Source of the DNA: Flavobacterium urumqiense
GTDB lineage: Bacteria; Bacteroidota; Bacteroidia; Flavobacteriales; Flavobacteriaceae
DNA: 64,000 nt
Assembly: GCF_900108015.1 (NCBI RefSeq)
Contig: NZ_FNVP01000014.1
Span: 20,865 to 84,864 of the forward strand
Direction of reading: 5' to 3'
The position numbers and the translations under genes are program-made. Of this stretch, positions 27,000 through 36,253 are shown one piece after another. The notes under the pieces are model-generated. The model was not told where the DNA came from. It was given only the letters and a program-made list of their open reading frames with translations, and did no database searches. The stretch's first letter is position 1. Each line of letters begins with the position of its first letter.

Positions 27000-28052
27000 T
27001 TATATTTGTTTTAAAACTACTGTTACAGCTGCGTTAGTAGTACTTTGTAATGAAATTGATGTAGCACTGAAACTAGTCACTTTCCAATTATTGTTTAATA
27101 AATTGAATGTCGCATTAGCTGAAAAATTCAACTTCAGAAAAACTTCTAATTGTGAACTTACAGCATAGGTTCCATTTACTGTTGAGTTTAATGTACTAAC
27201 AGCGGTTACAGACAAATTATTTGCAAAATCAAACGTGTAATCTTTGTAGCTCGTTGCCGTATTGACTCCTGATGTTAAAAATGATTCCACTCTAAACTTT
27301 CCGTTTACTAAAATTGTTTCTAATTTTTTACCGTTTTGCACTGCTGCTGCCATCGTTGCTTCTGTTTTTAATGAGGCAGTAATAGCGGCTTGCAATTCAG
27401 CGTCACTGGATATCGTCATTTTGGTTCCATCCGCAATTGTCGCAGAAATTGGGTAGTTTACCGAAAATAATTCCGTGCTGCTTACATTAGACATATACGT
27501 ATATAATTGTTGTTTGGATGTGATGACAACACTTCCTGTTTGAACTAAACTAACATTATACGTTAAAATTGTAATTGGGAAGTTAATATTTACCGAAGAA
27601 ATAGCATCTTGTCCAGAAGCCTCTGCTGATGTACACGCATTAAGAATAGCATTATATTCGGTTTGATTAGTAACGGTAACCTCTGTATAGTTGCTTAATC
27701 TTACTTTTAAAGGGAATTGCAAAACAACAGTGTCTTGATTATTATTGTATTGCCCTAAAATAGAAATAACTTGTTGGTAGTCTAATTGACTTAGAATAGA
27801 AACCTGAACACCATTGACTTTTGCAATAGCTGGTAATACAATTGAAGAGCAAGAAGATCCATCCAAGAAATCGTCAAATGAGCCATCGTACATAGAAGTA
27901 CGTTTTAAATTGTTTGCAGTCGTAGAATTGGCAGCATTTGTATTTGGATTTTCTCCTTGTACGTCATCAATTTCACTTTGACATGATGTAAATCCAAAGA
28001 TAGCAATCAATGCAATTCCTGTAATCGTTTTTAATTTTTTCATAATTTTCAA
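27000..28052 (-). CDS. Lipoprotein with three related internal segments
   Basis: The 350-residue product has a lipoprotein signal ('ITGIALIAIFGFTSCQSEID') with acidic residues after the Cys, which in Flavobacteriia often goes with surface export. Three segments near 112-140, 155-190 and 198-225 follow one plan: a hydrophobic '(V/I)-x-(F/Y)-P-(L/I)' strand, a second strand, then 'T/S..Q/AEL/EYNA' helix ('VLQFPLKVRLSNYTEVTVTN', 'VNINFPITILTYNVSLVQTG', 'FSVNYPISATIADGTKMTIS'). The C-terminal 100 residues look like a separate beta domain. No known function. It is divergent from the FecI-type sigma gene. Confidence 0.7.
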   Translation of the reverse strand: MKIMKKLKTITGIALIAIFGFTSCQSEIDDVQGENPNTNAANSTTANNLKRTSMYDGSFDDFLDGSSCSSIVLPAIAKVNGVQVSILSQLDYQQVISILGQYNNNQDTVVLQFPLKVRLSNYTEVTVTNQTEYNAILNACTSAEASGQDAISSVNINFPITILTYNVSLVQTGSVVITSKQQLYTYMSNVSSTELFSVNYPISATIADGTKMTISSDAELQAAITASLKTEATMAAAVQNGKKLETILVNGKFRVESFLTSGVNTATSYKDYTFDFANNLSVTAVSTLNSTVNGTYAVSSQLEVFLKLNFSANATFNLLNNNWKVTSFSATSISLQSTTNAAVTVVLKQI

Positions 28053-28220
28053 ATTTAATGTATTTTTATATTTACAAGCGTTGTATTTAGCGCCTTTCTG
28101 TTAGTAAGACAACTACGCTTATTTTTACCCTACGAAAATTTTAAAAAAAATATAAAATTTTACAAATGAATTTATAAAATACTGTTAATCAATAAATTAA
28201 ATTCTAAACTGTTTTTCATA

Positions 28221-28253
28221 AAAAAGCAATTGTAATTTACGCAATTGCTTTTT
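28221..28253. promoter_or_regulatory. Perfect 12-bp inverted repeat upstream of the sigma factor gene
   Basis: Arms AAAAAGCAATTG / CAATTGCTTTTT surround a nine-base spacer. The right arm overlaps the TTG of the candidate sigma-gene promoter, so it could be an operator; it could also be a bidirectional terminator-like hairpin. Confidence 0.5.
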
Positions 28254-28273
28254 GCAAAAATAATTTACATTTA
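28245..28273 (+). promoter_or_regulatory. Candidate promoter of the FecI-FecR-receptor operon
   Basis: TTG at 28245-28247, 18-base spacer and TACATTTA at 28266-28273, one mismatch from TAnnTTTG. The ATG is 29 bases further. Confidence 0.45.
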
Positions 28274-28301
28274 CAGCCTAAAAAAAATGAATTAATACTC
28301 A

Positions 28302-28817
28302 ATGAGCGCCGAAAAAAGTACACTTTGCGAAGAAAATCACTTTAGAGACTTTTACTTAAAGCACGTGCAATCTGCAAATAATTTTGCGTATTACAAATGT
28401 GGTGATGATGAAGCTGCATTAGATTTGGTGCAAGATGCTTTTACCAAAATTTGGGAAAATTGTTCCAAAATTGACTTTAGTAAAGTCAAAACATATTTGT
28501 TTACCAGCATTAATAATTTATTTCTGAATAACATAAAGCATCAAAAAGTGGTATTGAGGTACGCCAAAGATGCGCCTAACCTAGACACCAATAATCAAAG
28601 TCCCGAATATTTATTCGAAGAAGAAGAATTCAAACAAAAACTCACAAAAGCTATTGCATCATTGAGTGAGGCACAGCGTGAAGTATTTTTATTAAATCGA
28701 ATAGATGGAAAAAAGTACCGGGAAATAGCAGAGTTACTCGATATTTCTCAAAAAACCGTAGAAAAAAGAATGTCCGGTGCGCTGCAACTATTAAGAGCCC
28801 AAATAGAAAATATATAA
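28302..28817 (+). CDS. FecI-type ECF RNA polymerase sigma factor
   Basis: The 171-residue protein has sigma-70 region 2 at about 20-85 ('DFYLKHVQSANNFAYYKCG', 'DLVQDAFTKIWENC') and region 4 at about 110-165 ('LSEAQREVFLLNRIDGKKYREIA', 'ISQKTVEKRMSGAL'). Together with the FecR-like gene and TonB receptor just downstream it forms the classic cell-surface signalling trio: the receptor senses its ligand, FecR transmits, and the sigma factor is released to transcribe the operon. Genes are on one strand with short gaps (61 bases to fecR). Confidence 0.94.
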   Translation: MSAEKSTLCEENHFRDFYLKHVQSANNFAYYKCGDDEAALDLVQDAFTKIWENCSKIDFSKVKTYLFTSINNLFLNNIKHQKVVLRYAKDAPNLDTNNQSPEYLFEEEEFKQKLTKAIASLSEAQREVFLLNRIDGKKYREIAELLDISQKTVEKRMSGALQLLRAQIENI

Positions 28818-28878
28818 TTACTCATTCATCTGTAGGGTAATTTAAAAGTTAGTTGTCTTATAAACATAGAGATACAAA

Positions 28879-29793
28879 ATGAAAAACGAAAAAGAGATCT
28901 TAAAATGGTTAAATAATGAGCTTTCAAGCGAAGAAATTGAAGATTTAAAACAATCTGAAAATTTGCAAACACTTGAAAAGATTGCTCATTATGCATCCCA
29001 ACTGGAAACTCCAAAAGTAGATGCACACGCTGCTTTGGAAGCTTTTAAGGCCAAAAATCATTCTAAAAAGAAAACAAAAGTCAGAACTTTAGACTTCAAG
29101 GCATTGTATAGAGTTGCCGCTGTTCTGGTTGTGATGTTGACCTCTGCTTATTTTTTGTTTTTTAATAATACCAAATCTTTTGAAACTCAAATAGCGCAAA
29201 CAAAAACGGTCACGCTTCCCGATAATTCTGAAGTAATATTAAACGCCGCTTCAAAATTAACTTTCAATGAAAAAAAATGGGCTGATAAAAGAGCTTTGAC
29301 TTTAGAAGGAGAAGCTTATTTTAAGGTACAAAAAGGACAAACGTTTAGTGTAAACACAACCGCGGGAGTCGTTACCGTTTTAGGGACACAATTTAACGTC
29401 AAGGAACGCAAAAACTATTTTGAAGTAAATTGCTACGAAGGTTTGGTGAGTGTGACATATAATAACGAAACTATTAAATTACCTCCCGGAAAAACATTCC
29501 GAGTTATAAATGGCATTATCGAAAATGTTGAAGATATTAATGCCCAAAATCCCTCATGGATTCAACAAGAATCGAGCTTTAATAAGATTCCACTAAATCA
29601 GGTTATTGCAGAATTAGAGCGTCAGTATGACATAAAAATTAAAGTGAAAGGTGTAGATACTTCAAAACTCTTTACGGGAAGTTTTACACATACTGACAAA
29701 GAAATAGCGCTTCAAGCGGTTACAATTCCGCTTAAATTAAGTTACAGAATCGAAGGCAAAACCATTATATTTTACACCTATGATGTTAAATAA
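28879..29793 (+). CDS. FecR-family anti-sigma factor
   Basis: The 304-residue membrane protein has a cytoplasmic N-terminus of about 75 residues (sigma-binding), one membrane helix near 79-95 ('VAAVLVVMLTSAYFLFF'), a periplasmic FecR domain ('TVTLPDNSEVILNAASKLTF', 'LEGEAYFKVQKGQTFSVNT') and a C-terminal DUF4974 ('NKIPLNQVIAELERQYDIKI'). It is expected to hold the upstream ECF sigma until the TonB receptor signals. It overlaps the receptor gene by 14 bases, so translation is probably coupled. Confidence 0.95.
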   Translation: MKNEKEILKWLNNELSSEEIEDLKQSENLQTLEKIAHYASQLETPKVDAHAALEAFKAKNHSKKKTKVRTLDFKALYRVAAVLVVMLTSAYFLFFNNTKSFETQIAQTKTVTLPDNSEVILNAASKLTFNEKKWADKRALTLEGEAYFKVQKGQTFSVNTTAGVVTVLGTQFNVKERKNYFEVNCYEGLVSVTYNNETIKLPPGKTFRVINGIIENVEDINAQNPSWIQQESSFNKIPLNQVIAELERQYDIKIKVKGVDTSKLFTGSFTHTDKEIALQAVTIPLKLSYRIEGKTIIFYTYDVK

Positions 29794-32314
29794 ATGGATG
29801 ATTTACTTGCTGGTTTGTATTGGCAGTATTTGTTATGGACAAAATACAGCAAAAAAAGCACCTTTGACAGCGGTCATTATTACACTCGAAAAACAATTCA
29901 ATATCAAGTTTTCGTATGCCGTTGAAGATGTAGCCACCATTGAAATTGATAAGCCGAATACTTCTTTTACATTACAAGAAACAATTGATTATCTAAATTC
30001 GAAAACGATTTTAAATTTTAAGGCTTTAAACGATCGATATGTTACCGTTTCAGTGTTGAACAAAACTATATCTATTTGCGGAATTGTTTCCGATGAAAAG
30101 AAATCTCGCTTAGTTGGCGCATCGGTTTTTGTAAACAATATTGGAAGAAGTACAATAACCGATAAAAACGGTACATTTAACCTGCAAAATATTCCAATAG
30201 CTGCCACGCTTACTATTTCTTATGTGGGTTTTGAATCCAGACAGTTTTCGGCAAACGAATTATTTTCAGCACAAAATAATTGTAAAGAAATTGTTCTTTC
30301 TACAAAAAACGAAGAGTTAAATCAGGTCCTGATAAATGTTTATTTGACGCCCGGATTACAAAAATATCTGGATGGAAGCACCGTTTTAAACACTAAAAAA
30401 TTTGGTATTCTTCCCGGATTAATAGAACCTGACATTTTGCAATCCATTCAAGCGCTTCCCGGTGTGGAAAGCACCAATGAAAGCATTGCTAATATAAACG
30501 TGCGCGGCGGAACTAACGATCAGAATTTAGTTCTTTGGGACAATATTAAAATGTATCATTCCGGTCATTTCTTCGGGTTAATTTCCGCGTACAATCCTAA
30601 TCTTACCAATAAAGTTATCGTTAGCAAAAATGGAACAAGCGCTGAATATAGCGATGGCGTTTCCAGTACGATAAATATGCAAACTAAAGACCTGGTTTCA
30701 AATATATTTTCAGGTGGCGTAGGAATTAATTTGATAAGTTCCGATGTTTTTTTAGAAATTCCAATAACTAAAAAATTAGAACTTCATATTTCGGGACGTC
30801 GCTCAATTACTGATTTGTTTAAATCTCCTACTTACACTAAATACTTTGATCGTAGTTTTCAGGATACAGAAATCAATGCCGATAGTAATCAACGCGGTAC
30901 GTCTTCTGATTTTTACTTTTATGATTATTCCGCGAAATTACTTTTTGATTTCAATGAAAAACATCAATTCAGGGCGAATATTATTGGTATCAATAACGCC
31001 TTGGATTATTCGGAACGAAACATTATAAACTCAAACCAAACTCAATCTAAAACCAGTACTTTAACTCAGAAAAATATTGGCTACGGCGGAAATTGGAAAG
31101 CACAATGGAATTCAAAATTAAGTTCAAACTTCATCACTTACTTTTCCAGATTCAATATTGACGCTAACGATTATAGGGTAGAAACAGATCAGCGCTTGAC
31201 AGAAGCTAATGAAGTGCTGGAAACGGGAGTTAAACTCAATACACATTACAAAACTAATGACAACTTAAATTTCTTGTTTGGGTACCAATTTAATGAAACG
31301 GGGATGTTAAATCAAACTACCGTTAGTGCTCCGTTGTACTCTAGCACTAAAAAAGATGTTTTATTGAATCACGCCTTATTTTCTGAGGTGGAATACAATA
31401 AAAACAATACCTATTTGAGAGTTGGATTGCGTTTGAATTATTTTCAAAAATTCGAAAAGCTTTTGGTCGAGCCAAGAATAAACATTCGACAAAAATTATC
31501 AGATCAATTTGCTTTAAAATTAGAAGGGGAATTCAAAAATCAATCTACTACACAAATCGTGGATTTTGAAGATGATTTTTTAGGTGTCGAAAAAAGGCGT
31601 TGGGTTTTAGTAAATGATAAAGATATTCCGATTGCAACGAGTAAACAAGGTTCTTTTGGTGTGGAATTCAATAAAGACAAACTAAATATTGAGGCTACAG
31701 GTTTTTATAAAATTGTTGACGGTATTACAGCTTCTAATCAGGGTTTTTATAACAGTTTTCAGTATACCACCGCAAATGGAAGTTACACCGCCAAAGGTTT
31801 AGAATTTTTAGCTAATAAAACAGCCCGTCAATATAGCGTTTGGGTAAGTTACACATTTAGTATAAACAACTATGAGTTTGATACTTTTACCCCTTCCACT
31901 TTTCCTAATAATGCAGATATAAGGCATTCTGTATCGCTTGGTTTCTATTACAACATCCTTAAAAATCTAAAATTAGCTGTCGGTGGTATTTATAGAAATG
32001 GTTCACCGTATACAAAACCAATTGAAGGCAAAGAAACCGTGCAAAACGGAAATAACACTCTCGTGAATTATGATTTTCCAAACAATCAAAATCTGGATGA
32101 TTTCATGCGATTAGACGCTTCCATAAATTATAATTTCAATCTGTCGGAATCTATTAAAGCTTCGGTTACTGCCGGTGTCATTAATGCTACCAATCAAAAT
32201 AATGGTATCAATCGCTATTACAAAGTTAATCCAAATAACTCAAATGATGCCGTTCAAGTAGATAATAAATCACTAGGCTTAACGCCAAATGTAAGTTTTA
32301 GAGTGAATTTTTAA
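29780..32314 (+). CDS. TonB-dependent outer-membrane receptor with STN signalling domain
   Basis: The 844-residue protein starts with a signal peptide, then an STN (secretin/TonB short N-terminal) domain that talks to FecR ('VIITLEKQFNIKFSYAVED'), a carboxypeptidase-regulatory-like fold ('GASVFVNNIGRSTITDKNGT'), the plug ('NINVRGGTNDQNLVLWDNI') and a 22-strand barrel that ends 'NVSFRVNF' with terminal Phe. No SusD-like partner gene follows, so it is not a polysaccharide utilisation pair. Ligand is unknown; iron-siderophore or other TonB substrates are possible. An ATG at 29783 is equally possible. Confidence 0.93.
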   Translation: MMLNKWMIYLLVCIGSICYGQNTAKKAPLTAVIITLEKQFNIKFSYAVEDVATIEIDKPNTSFTLQETIDYLNSKTILNFKALNDRYVTVSVLNKTISICGIVSDEKKSRLVGASVFVNNIGRSTITDKNGTFNLQNIPIAATLTISYVGFESRQFSANELFSAQNNCKEIVLSTKNEELNQVLINVYLTPGLQKYLDGSTVLNTKKFGILPGLIEPDILQSIQALPGVESTNESIANINVRGGTNDQNLVLWDNIKMYHSGHFFGLISAYNPNLTNKVIVSKNGTSAEYSDGVSSTINMQTKDLVSNIFSGGVGINLISSDVFLEIPITKKLELHISGRRSITDLFKSPTYTKYFDRSFQDTEINADSNQRGTSSDFYFYDYSAKLLFDFNEKHQFRANIIGINNALDYSERNIINSNQTQSKTSTLTQKNIGYGGNWKAQWNSKLSSNFITYFSRFNIDANDYRVETDQRLTEANEVLETGVKLNTHYKTNDNLNFLFGYQFNETGMLNQTTVSAPLYSSTKKDVLLNHALFSEVEYNKNNTYLRVGLRLNYFQKFEKLLVEPRINIRQKLSDQFALKLEGEFKNQSTTQIVDFEDDFLGVEKRRWVLVNDKDIPIATSKQGSFGVEFNKDKLNIEATGFYKIVDGITASNQGFYNSFQYTTANGSYTAKGLEFLANKTARQYSVWVSYTFSINNYEFDTFTPSTFPNNADIRHSVSLGFYYNILKNLKLAVGGIYRNGSPYTKPIEGKETVQNGNNTLVNYDFPNNQNLDDFMRLDASINYNFNLSESIKASVTAGVINATNQNNGINRYYKVNPNNSNDAVQVDNKSLGLTPNVSFRVNF

Positions 32315-32344
32315 TTCCATTTTATACCGCATAATAAAACATAA

Positions 32345-32374
32345 AACCCTTTCAAATTTTATTTTGAAAGGGTT
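32345..32374. terminator. Bidirectional terminator between receptor gene and glmM
   Basis: Perfect 12-bp arms AACCCTTTCAAA / TTTGAAAGGGTT, six-base loop, placed between convergent genes. Confidence 0.8.
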
Positions 32375-32396
32375 CTATTTATATAAAAATCCGGAA

Positions 32397-33785
32397 TTAT
32401 ATTCCGGCAACTGCTTTAATTTCATCAATGATTCGTAGTGCCAAAGTATCTGCTTTCTCTTGTGAAGTCGCTTCGGTATAAATACGAATGATTGGCTCCG
32501 TATTCGATTTTCTGAGGTGAACCCAATTTTCAGCAAAGTCAATTTTCACACCGTCAATGGTTGTAATATCTTCATTTTTATATTTCTCAGTCATGGCAAC
32601 AAGAATGGCATCCACATCAATTTGTGGCGTCAATTCTATTTTGTTTTTGCTCATGTAATATTCCGGATACGAAGCACGCAAAGCAGAAACCGTCATTTTC
32701 TTGTTGGCCAAATGCGTTAAAAACAGCGCCACTCCTACCAAACTATCACGTCCGTAATGCAGTTCTGGATAAATGATTCCGCCGTTTCCTTCACCACCTA
32801 TTACAGCATTATTCTTTTTCATCAATTCTACTACGTTCACTTCACCTACGGCACTGGCTTCATAGCTTCCGTTATGCCCATTAGTCACATCACGCAAGGC
32901 ACGAGAAGACGACATATTCGAAACCGTATTTCCTGGTGTTTTACTCAAAACATAATCGGCACAAGCCACCAAAGTATATTCTTCACCAAACATTTCTCCG
33001 TCTTCACAAATGAAAGCCAAACGATCAACATCAGGATCTACCACAATTCCTAAATCAGCTTTTTCTTTTACCACCAATTCTGAAATATCAGTCAAATGTT
33101 CTTTCAACGGTTCCGGATTGTGCGGGAAATGTCCGTTTGGTTCACAGTATAATTCTACTACTTCAACGCCCATTAATTCCAATAATCTTGGGATAATAAT
33201 TCCACCAGAAGAATTTACACCATCAACAACCACTTTAAATTTAGCTGCTTTTACTGCATCAACATCCACCAAAGGCAAATTCAACACTTCATCAATATGA
33301 ATATCCATGTAAGCGTCGTTAATCATAATTTCTCCCAAATCATCCACATCTGAGAAATCAAAAGCTTCCGCTTCCGCAATTTCAAGAATTTTCAAGCCTT
33401 CTTCTACATTCAGGAATTCTCCTTTTTCATTCAATAATTTCAAGGCATTCCATTGTTTTGGATTATGAGAAGCGGTAAGGATAATTCCACCTTCAGCTTT
33501 TTCTAACGGAACAGCCACTTCGACAGTTGGTGTTGTAGAAAGACCTAAATCAATGACGTCTATTCCTAAACCAATTAAAGTATTTACCACCAAATTGTGA
33601 ATCATGGGTCCAGAAATACGGGCGTCACGACCTACAACAACAGTAATTTTTTCTTTCCCGATATATTTTTTCAACCAAGTTCCGTACGCCGCAGCAAATT
33701 TAACCGCATCAACAGGTGTCAGGTTATCCCCTACTTTACCTCCTATTGTTCCACGTATTCCCGATATTGATTTTATTAAAGTCAT
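32397..33785 (-). CDS. glmM: Phosphoglucosamine mutase / phosphohexomutase
   Basis: The 462-residue enzyme interconverts glucosamine-6-P and glucosamine-1-P on the way to UDP-GlcNAc. It contains the phospho-serine loop 'LTASHNPKQWNALKLLN' (Ser near 104), the metal-binding loop 'VVDPDVDRLAFICEDGE' near 250, the sugar loop 'GGEGNGGIIYPELHYGRDS' and the phosphate-binding loop 'RKSNTEPIIRIYTEA' near the end. GlmM and phosphomannomutase are hard to separate on motifs; in Flavobacteriia this 462-residue form is usually called GlmM. A TATATTTG box (33830-33837 on the minus strand) precedes it. Confidence 0.85.
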   Translation of the reverse strand: MTLIKSISGIRGTIGGKVGDNLTPVDAVKFAAAYGTWLKKYIGKEKITVVVGRDARISGPMIHNLVVNTLIGLGIDVIDLGLSTTPTVEVAVPLEKAEGGIILTASHNPKQWNALKLLNEKGEFLNVEEGLKILEIAEAEAFDFSDVDDLGEIMINDAYMDIHIDEVLNLPLVDVDAVKAAKFKVVVDGVNSSGGIIIPRLLELMGVEVVELYCEPNGHFPHNPEPLKEHLTDISELVVKEKADLGIVVDPDVDRLAFICEDGEMFGEEYTLVACADYVLSKTPGNTVSNMSSSRALRDVTNGHNGSYEASAVGEVNVVELMKKNNAVIGGEGNGGIIYPELHYGRDSLVGVALFLTHLANKKMTVSALRASYPEYYMSKNKIELTPQIDVDAILVAMTEKYKNEDITTIDGVKIDFAENWVHLRKSNTEPIIRIYTEATSQEKADTLALRIIDEIKAVAGI

Positions 33786-33904
33786 TGATTATTGTTTTAA
33801 ATTTTGAATTATAAAGTATAAATTGCTTACAAATATAATAATTGACGGTTTATAAAAGTCATTTAGAATTCAAAATTAACCATTTAAATTCCTAAATTAG
33901 GCGA

Positions 33905-34489
33905 ATGAATTTTCTAGCACACATCTATCTTTCCGGTGATAATGACTTAATCAAAATTGGCAATTTCATGGCTGATGGAATTCGTGGAAAACATTTTGAA
34001 AATTATCCTTTAGAAATTCAAAAAGGAATTATTCTCCATCGTGCCATTGATACATTTACTGATGCACATCCTGTTTTTAGACAAAGCACTAAACGGTTGC
34101 ATGAGAATTACCATCATTACGCGGGTGTAATTGTAGATGTTTTTTACGACCATTTTTTGGCTAAAAACTGGAACACGTATTCTGATGAAAAACTGGAAGA
34201 TTTTGTATCGCGATTTTACCAATCTTTGCAGGATAATCACATCATTCTTTCGGAAAGAACAAAGGGAATGATGCCTTACATGATTGAACACAATTGGCTG
34301 GTGAGTTACCGAACAGTTGAAGGAATTAATCGGATTTTGACTCAAATGGATCATCGTACCAAAAACGAATCTAAAATGCGATTTGCTACCATTGAGCTTT
34401 TGGAATTTTATTCGGAATTTGAAAATGAATTTAACAATTTCTTTAAAGAATTAATCCTATTTTCGAATACTAAAATAAGCACTTTATGA
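33905..34489 (+). CDS. Acyl-carrier-protein phosphodiesterase-like (AcpH/DUF479)
   Basis: The 194-residue protein has the AcpH/DUF479 pattern: 'MNFLAHIYLSGDNDLIKIGNFMADG' at the N-terminus, 'HRAIDTFTDAHPVFRQS' and 'VDVFYDHFLAKNW' with conserved His/Asp. AcpH of E. coli removes the phosphopantetheine group from holo-ACP in an Mn-dependent HD-like fold. The biological role in Bacteroidota is not settled. It lies just before the gamma-glutamyltransferase gene (about 65 bases) on the same strand but shows no clear operon link. Confidence 0.85.
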   Translation: MNFLAHIYLSGDNDLIKIGNFMADGIRGKHFENYPLEIQKGIILHRAIDTFTDAHPVFRQSTKRLHENYHHYAGVIVDVFYDHFLAKNWNTYSDEKLEDFVSRFYQSLQDNHIILSERTKGMMPYMIEHNWLVSYRTVEGINRILTQMDHRTKNESKMRFATIELLEFYSEFENEFNNFFKELILFSNTKISTL

Positions 34490-34554
34490 AAAAACTCTTT
34501 TTCTAAACCTTTGGTCTTGAAAAATTATATTCATTACCAATATATACTATAAAA

Positions 34555-36240
34555 ATGAAAAAAATTATTATTGTACTCAGTATTTTTTCTATTGGATGTA
34601 AAACCCAAAATGTAATGGTAAAGCCCACTGGACTGGTTGCTGATAAAGCAATGGTAGTTTCGGCACGTGTAGAAGCTTCAAAAATTGGAGTGGAAATCAT
34701 GAGAAAAGGTGGCAATGCTTTTGATGCGATGGTTGCAACCGAATTGGCTCTTGCAGTTGCTTACCCATTTGCAGGAAATCTGGGTGGAGGCGGTTTTATG
34801 GTCTACCGCAAAGCAAATGGCGAAATAGGTTCTTTGGACTACCGAGAAAAAGCGCCACTAGCAGCCAGTAAAGATATGTTTCTTGATGAAAAAGGAAATG
34901 TGATAAAAGGAAAAAGTACTGAATCTCCGCTCGCTATTGGAGTTCCCGGAACGATTGCAGGCGTTTTTGCAGTTCATGAAAAATTGGGTTCATTACCAAT
35001 AGAAGAAATTCTAAAACCCGTAATTGCATTAGCCGAAAGAGGTGTTGTTGTTACCAAAAAACAAGAAGACCAATTAAATACTTATCGAGCTAAAATCATA
35101 AAAGTAAATGGCGACAAAACGTTATTTGCAACCATTTTCAAAGAAAATGATTTCATAAAATATCCTGCGCTGGCAGCTACATTGAAAAGGATTTCAAAAA
35201 ATGGCAGAGATGAATTTTACAAAGGCGAAACAGCTAAAACATTAGTCAAATATCTTCAGGAAAAAGGAGCCTTAATCACCTTGCAAGATTTGGCGAAATA
35301 CGAAGCGAAATGGAGAACTCCGCTTACTTTTGATTACAAGGATTTGAAGGTAATATCGATGCCTCCACCCAGCAGTGGCGGAATATGTCTGGCTGAAATA
35401 TTCAAAATGATAGCGCCTTTCGATCTGGCTAAAATGGGACATAATTCAGCGGAAGCCATTCAAGTTATTGTTGAAGCCGAAAGAAGGGCTTACGCAGACA
35501 GAAGTTATTATCTGGGTGATCCGGATTTTGTGAAAATTCCCTTGAAAGCATTAATGTCTGATGATTATTTAAAACAGAGAATGTCAAATTTTAATTTTGA
35601 AAAAGCCACTTTATCATCGGATATAAAAGAAGGAAAAGTAAATTATAACGAGAGTATGGAAACGACCCATTATTCGATTGTGGATCAATTTGGCAATGCC
35701 GTTTCATCTACTACAACATTAAACGATGGTTATGGTTCTAAATATTATTGTGATGAATTGGGCTTTTTCCTTAACAACGAAATGGATGATTTCAGTGCCA
35801 AACCCGGTGAACCTAATATGTTTGGGTTAGTAGGAAATGAAGCCAACAGTATTGCCCCTCAAAAAAGAATGTTGAGTTCTATGACTCCAACTATTGTAGA
35901 GAAAAACGGTAAATTATTTATGGTTGTGGGTTCTCCCGGTGGTTCTACGATTATTACATCGGTATTGCAAACGATATTAAATGTTTACGAATATAGTTTG
36001 AGCATGCAGGAAGCTGTAAATGCACCACGTTTTCATCATCAATGGTTACCGGATTTAATTACTTTTGAACCTAACACTTTCGATGCTAAAACCTTTGAAA
36101 CCTTGAAATCAAAAGGGTATATCATCAATGAAAAAACGACACCAGTGATTGGTAAAGTAGATGCAATTTTGGCTTTGCCAAATAAAACTTTAGAAGGAGG
36201 AGCCGATTTTAGAGGAGATGATAAAGCAGTTGGATTTTAG
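34555..36240 (+). CDS. ggt: Gamma-glutamyltransferase, lipoprotein form
   Basis: The 561-residue enzyme hydrolyses or transfers the gamma-glutamyl group of glutathione and related compounds. It is made as a proenzyme cleaved before the catalytic Thr in 'ETTHYSIVDQFGNAVS' (Thr near 370), and has the substrate loop 'VGSPGGSTIITSVLQ' near 460 and 'GNLGGGGFMVYR' near 73. The N-terminus 'IIVLSIFSIGCKTQN' is a lipoprotein signal, with Cys near 14, so the enzyme is probably anchored in the periplasm or outer membrane. It is monocistronic; the next region holds a gene remnant. Confidence 0.92.
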   Translation: MKKIIIVLSIFSIGCKTQNVMVKPTGLVADKAMVVSARVEASKIGVEIMRKGGNAFDAMVATELALAVAYPFAGNLGGGGFMVYRKANGEIGSLDYREKAPLAASKDMFLDEKGNVIKGKSTESPLAIGVPGTIAGVFAVHEKLGSLPIEEILKPVIALAERGVVVTKKQEDQLNTYRAKIIKVNGDKTLFATIFKENDFIKYPALAATLKRISKNGRDEFYKGETAKTLVKYLQEKGALITLQDLAKYEAKWRTPLTFDYKDLKVISMPPPSSGGICLAEIFKMIAPFDLAKMGHNSAEAIQVIVEAERRAYADRSYYLGDPDFVKIPLKALMSDDYLKQRMSNFNFEKATLSSDIKEGKVNYNESMETTHYSIVDQFGNAVSSTTTLNDGYGSKYYCDELGFFLNNEMDDFSAKPGEPNMFGLVGNEANSIAPQKRMLSSMTPTIVEKNGKLFMVVGSPGGSTIITSVLQTILNVYEYSLSMQEAVNAPRFHHQWLPDLITFEPNTFDAKTFETLKSKGYIINEKTTPVIGKVDAILALPNKTLEGGADFRGDDKAVGF

Positions 36241-36253
36241 AAAACAGAATTTT

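Noticed and set aside
32397..33785. Firm choice between GlmM and phosphomannomutase
   Set aside because: Motifs fit both; glmM was preferred only from length and family habit in Flavobacteriia.
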